From the NCBI GenBank assembly GCA_021927905.1, contig BLLK01000047.1:1860001-1924000 (forward strand): DNA of 64,000 nt, in the 5' to 3' direction. Below the pieces are notes generated by a model, which saw only the letters and a program-made list of their open reading frames with translations, was not told the origin of the DNA and made no database searches. This document shows positions 62,292 through 64,000 of this stretch, piece by piece (position 1 is the stretch's first letter; the number at the start of each line of letters is the position of its first letter). The translations under genes and the position numbers were made by a program. The stretch comes from Chaetoceros tenuissimus. Its lineage: Eukaryota > Bacillariophyta > Thalassiosirophyceae > Chaetocerotales > Chaetocerotaceae.

Positions 62292-64000
62292 TTAAAGAGC
62301 TGGTCCTCCTGGAAATGGTGCAAGCGTAAGCACAGTAAAAATCATGGCACAGGTAAAAATAGTCACTCTTTTTTCATCAACCTCCGTCAGTTCATCTTTC
62401 ATTGGAATATCTGCATTTCTCTGAAATAGAGTCACAATCAATCCAAAGAAAATCGAGATTGCAGATGTTTGTGTAAGTGCAGCGATGGCGAGGAATAATA
62501 GAGTCAGAAATGATACAAGGTATGCAGAGCGTCTGCCAAAAACAGCTGTTGTAGCTCTTCCTCCGTCTAATCGACCAATTGGCAGTAAATTCAATGCATT
62601 AGAAACAACACCAGCAAAGCCAACAAGAAACATTGGGTGAATAGGAATGAGTTGAGATGCTGGTAGTGTCATTACCTTTGGAGCTAGAATTGAGCACATT
62701 GACCCAACAAGAAAGCTTGTCTTCATCAAAGCAGCAGGAATAACAGCGAATGTCGACAATGTTTCGGTTGAAGCACTCAGACTCAAGTTAATTCCTACAG
62801 TCATGAGAAGAATTGAGAAAAATGCTGCAGTTAATGGCCCACTTATGGCAACATCGAAAAGCGCATTTTTGTCCTTTGGGAAAGATCGGAGTGGTGTAAT
62901 GCTTCCAAAAGTACCAATCTGAAGTGAAGGAATTGGCACAGGCAAACCAATTTGAACATCATTCCTTTTCGCAATCAAGTGATGAGCAATTTCATGAACA
63001 CCACTCAAAGCAAAGACGCCCAAAAACACAGGCAAAAGAGCAGGAAGATTTGAGAGATCATTTTTATTGATGATTGAGTCAAAAAAGGTTGGGTTAAGAG
63101 CATAGCTCGAGACACTGTAGGCAAATGTTGCAATTATTGTCCCGACGATTGACAAAGCCTATTTCAAAAAATTGAAAAACAGTCAGTATCATATCCAGAT
63201 ATGAGAAACACATCCCAAATTATGACGAGGACTTTGACTTACTGTTATGGCTTTCTTTCCCTTTCCTCTCTCTGCACCTTGCTCTGGTATGACATTACTA
63301 GATACAGCGATTATAGTTGGCAAAGGTTCTGGGTCTCGAGACTCACCAGGTCTCCATTCGGGATCTTCCATTAGAAAGAGTTGAATTTTATCTGCTAAAC
63401 CGGCTTGTTCGAGTCGCAATTGTATCTGTGAAAATACTTTAGCACTATCAATTTCGTCATTTTCTAAACTTGCACCACTTTGCACTGCTCCATTTGTATC
63501 TAATATAGGTTTGGTGCGAAAAATACTTGTTTGTCTGTTTTTCACAAATGATCCACGATATACCGCAGCCCATTTTGTATAATCCCAATTCTCCACTCTG
63601 AAATTTGAGTCCCCTAGCACCTCTGATCTAATCTTTTTCAAATCGTCTGGGTCCAATGCTTTCCTGCATACAATTAGAAATGGCAATATGGAGGAAGGTA
63701 CCCACATAGGGACTTGAATTATGTCTTCCATCAAACTAGTTATGTTGACCTTTGGCCCCACTATTTCTTTCCCATTAACCCTGATGGTGACATTTTCTTG
63801 CATCATATCACCTAATGTATCACTCACATATCCATTCATTCCAATGAGTTGGTCACTGTTGCTGTTAACCTTTTTTGCAAGTTGTCTCTGAAACTCTTCC
63901 TCATCTGCACGAATTAGTTCTCGCAATCTTGCCTCTAATTGTGGTGCAAGGCCTCTCTTAACATCTTGCTTTGCGTCTAATAGAGTTTGAGCGTTTATGA
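62292..64000 (-). CDS. EGY-type site-2 protease (M50 family), 5' end outside the window
   Basis: Exon 63243 to beyond 64000 and exon 63158-62292 join in phase 0 (KKAIT-ALSIVG); about 540 residues are visible. The intramembrane zinc protease core is present: GVHEIAHHLIA (HExxH) in a hydrophobic helix, GPLTAAFFSILL, and NLLPIGRLDGGRAT supplying the third ligand Asp. Several further membrane helices follow. EGY proteins sit in plastid membranes and are needed for plastid development and regulated proteolysis. The upstream soluble part includes RKALDPDDLKKIRSEVLGDS and KWAAVYRGSF, as in plant EGYs. The C-terminus ends PFPGGPAL. The N-terminal targeting region is not in the window. Confidence 0.9.

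Overview
The window looks like nuclear DNA of a diatom, or a close stramenopile relative with a red-algal-type secondary plastid. It is AT-rich and gene-dense on both strands. Introns are short (mostly 60-160 bases) with GT-AG borders. Several predicted proteins start with a signal peptide ending in an A-F or ASAF-type cleavage site, the bipartite plastid address of diatoms (FtsZ at 6.5-8.0 kb, a membrane protein at 46.5 kb, a cupin at 57.2 kb, a four-domain protein at 58-60 kb). Eukaryotic housekeeping genes are present: ubiquitin-L40, eL14, epsilon-COP, SRP19, NECAP, linker histone, SFT2 and ATAD3. The species cannot be named from sequence alone; a small centric diatom such as Chaetoceros would fit.

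Layout. 0-15 kb: LRR protein (5' end outside the window), phosphate-carrier-like protein with a secretory signal, ubiquitin-L40, ankyrin protein, plastid FtsZ, DUS1-type tRNA-dihydrouridine synthase, epsilon-COP, organellar bS16, ATAD3, SRP19. 15.4-15.9 kb: a 540-bp MITE-like element. 16-35 kb: plastid membrane protein, NECAP, two members of an uncharacterised family sharing an 'IR-Y...DNP...W-Y' motif, linker histone H1, ankyrin protein, Nudix hydrolase, ornithine-cyclodeaminase-like enzyme, S9 peptidase, RING-IQ-RING protein. 34.6-35.3 kb: a glutathione peroxidase whose in-frame TGA is very probably selenocysteine, with a SECIS-like fold downstream. 35-47.6 kb: a divergent YrdC/Sua5-like protein, SFT2, a methyltransferase, a RING coiled-coil protein, eL14, an F-box-like protein, a Ser-rich protein and a plastid membrane protein.

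47.8-55.1 kb is an accessory island. It holds a decayed element (47796-50945) with imperfect terminal inverted repeats and apparent 5-bp target duplications, which carries a nucleotidyltransferase-fold ORF and a broken PIF1-like helicase. Next comes a 2.8-kb non-coding repeat element rich in internal tandem repeats (51350-54153), abutted head-to-tail by an internally deleted 0.93-kb copy of itself (54151-55083).

55.4-64 kb returns to ordinary genes: a PLP enzyme with a frameshift, a plastid cupin, a plastid protein made of four tandem SnoaL/CaMKII-association-type domains, a secreted hypothetical protein, an EF-hand protein and an EGY/site-2 protease that runs off the right edge.

The genes do not form one pathway. 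The common thread is nuclear support of the plastid (division, proteolysis, envelope and stromal proteins) and of vesicle traffic (epsilon-COP, NECAP, SFT2, SRP19).
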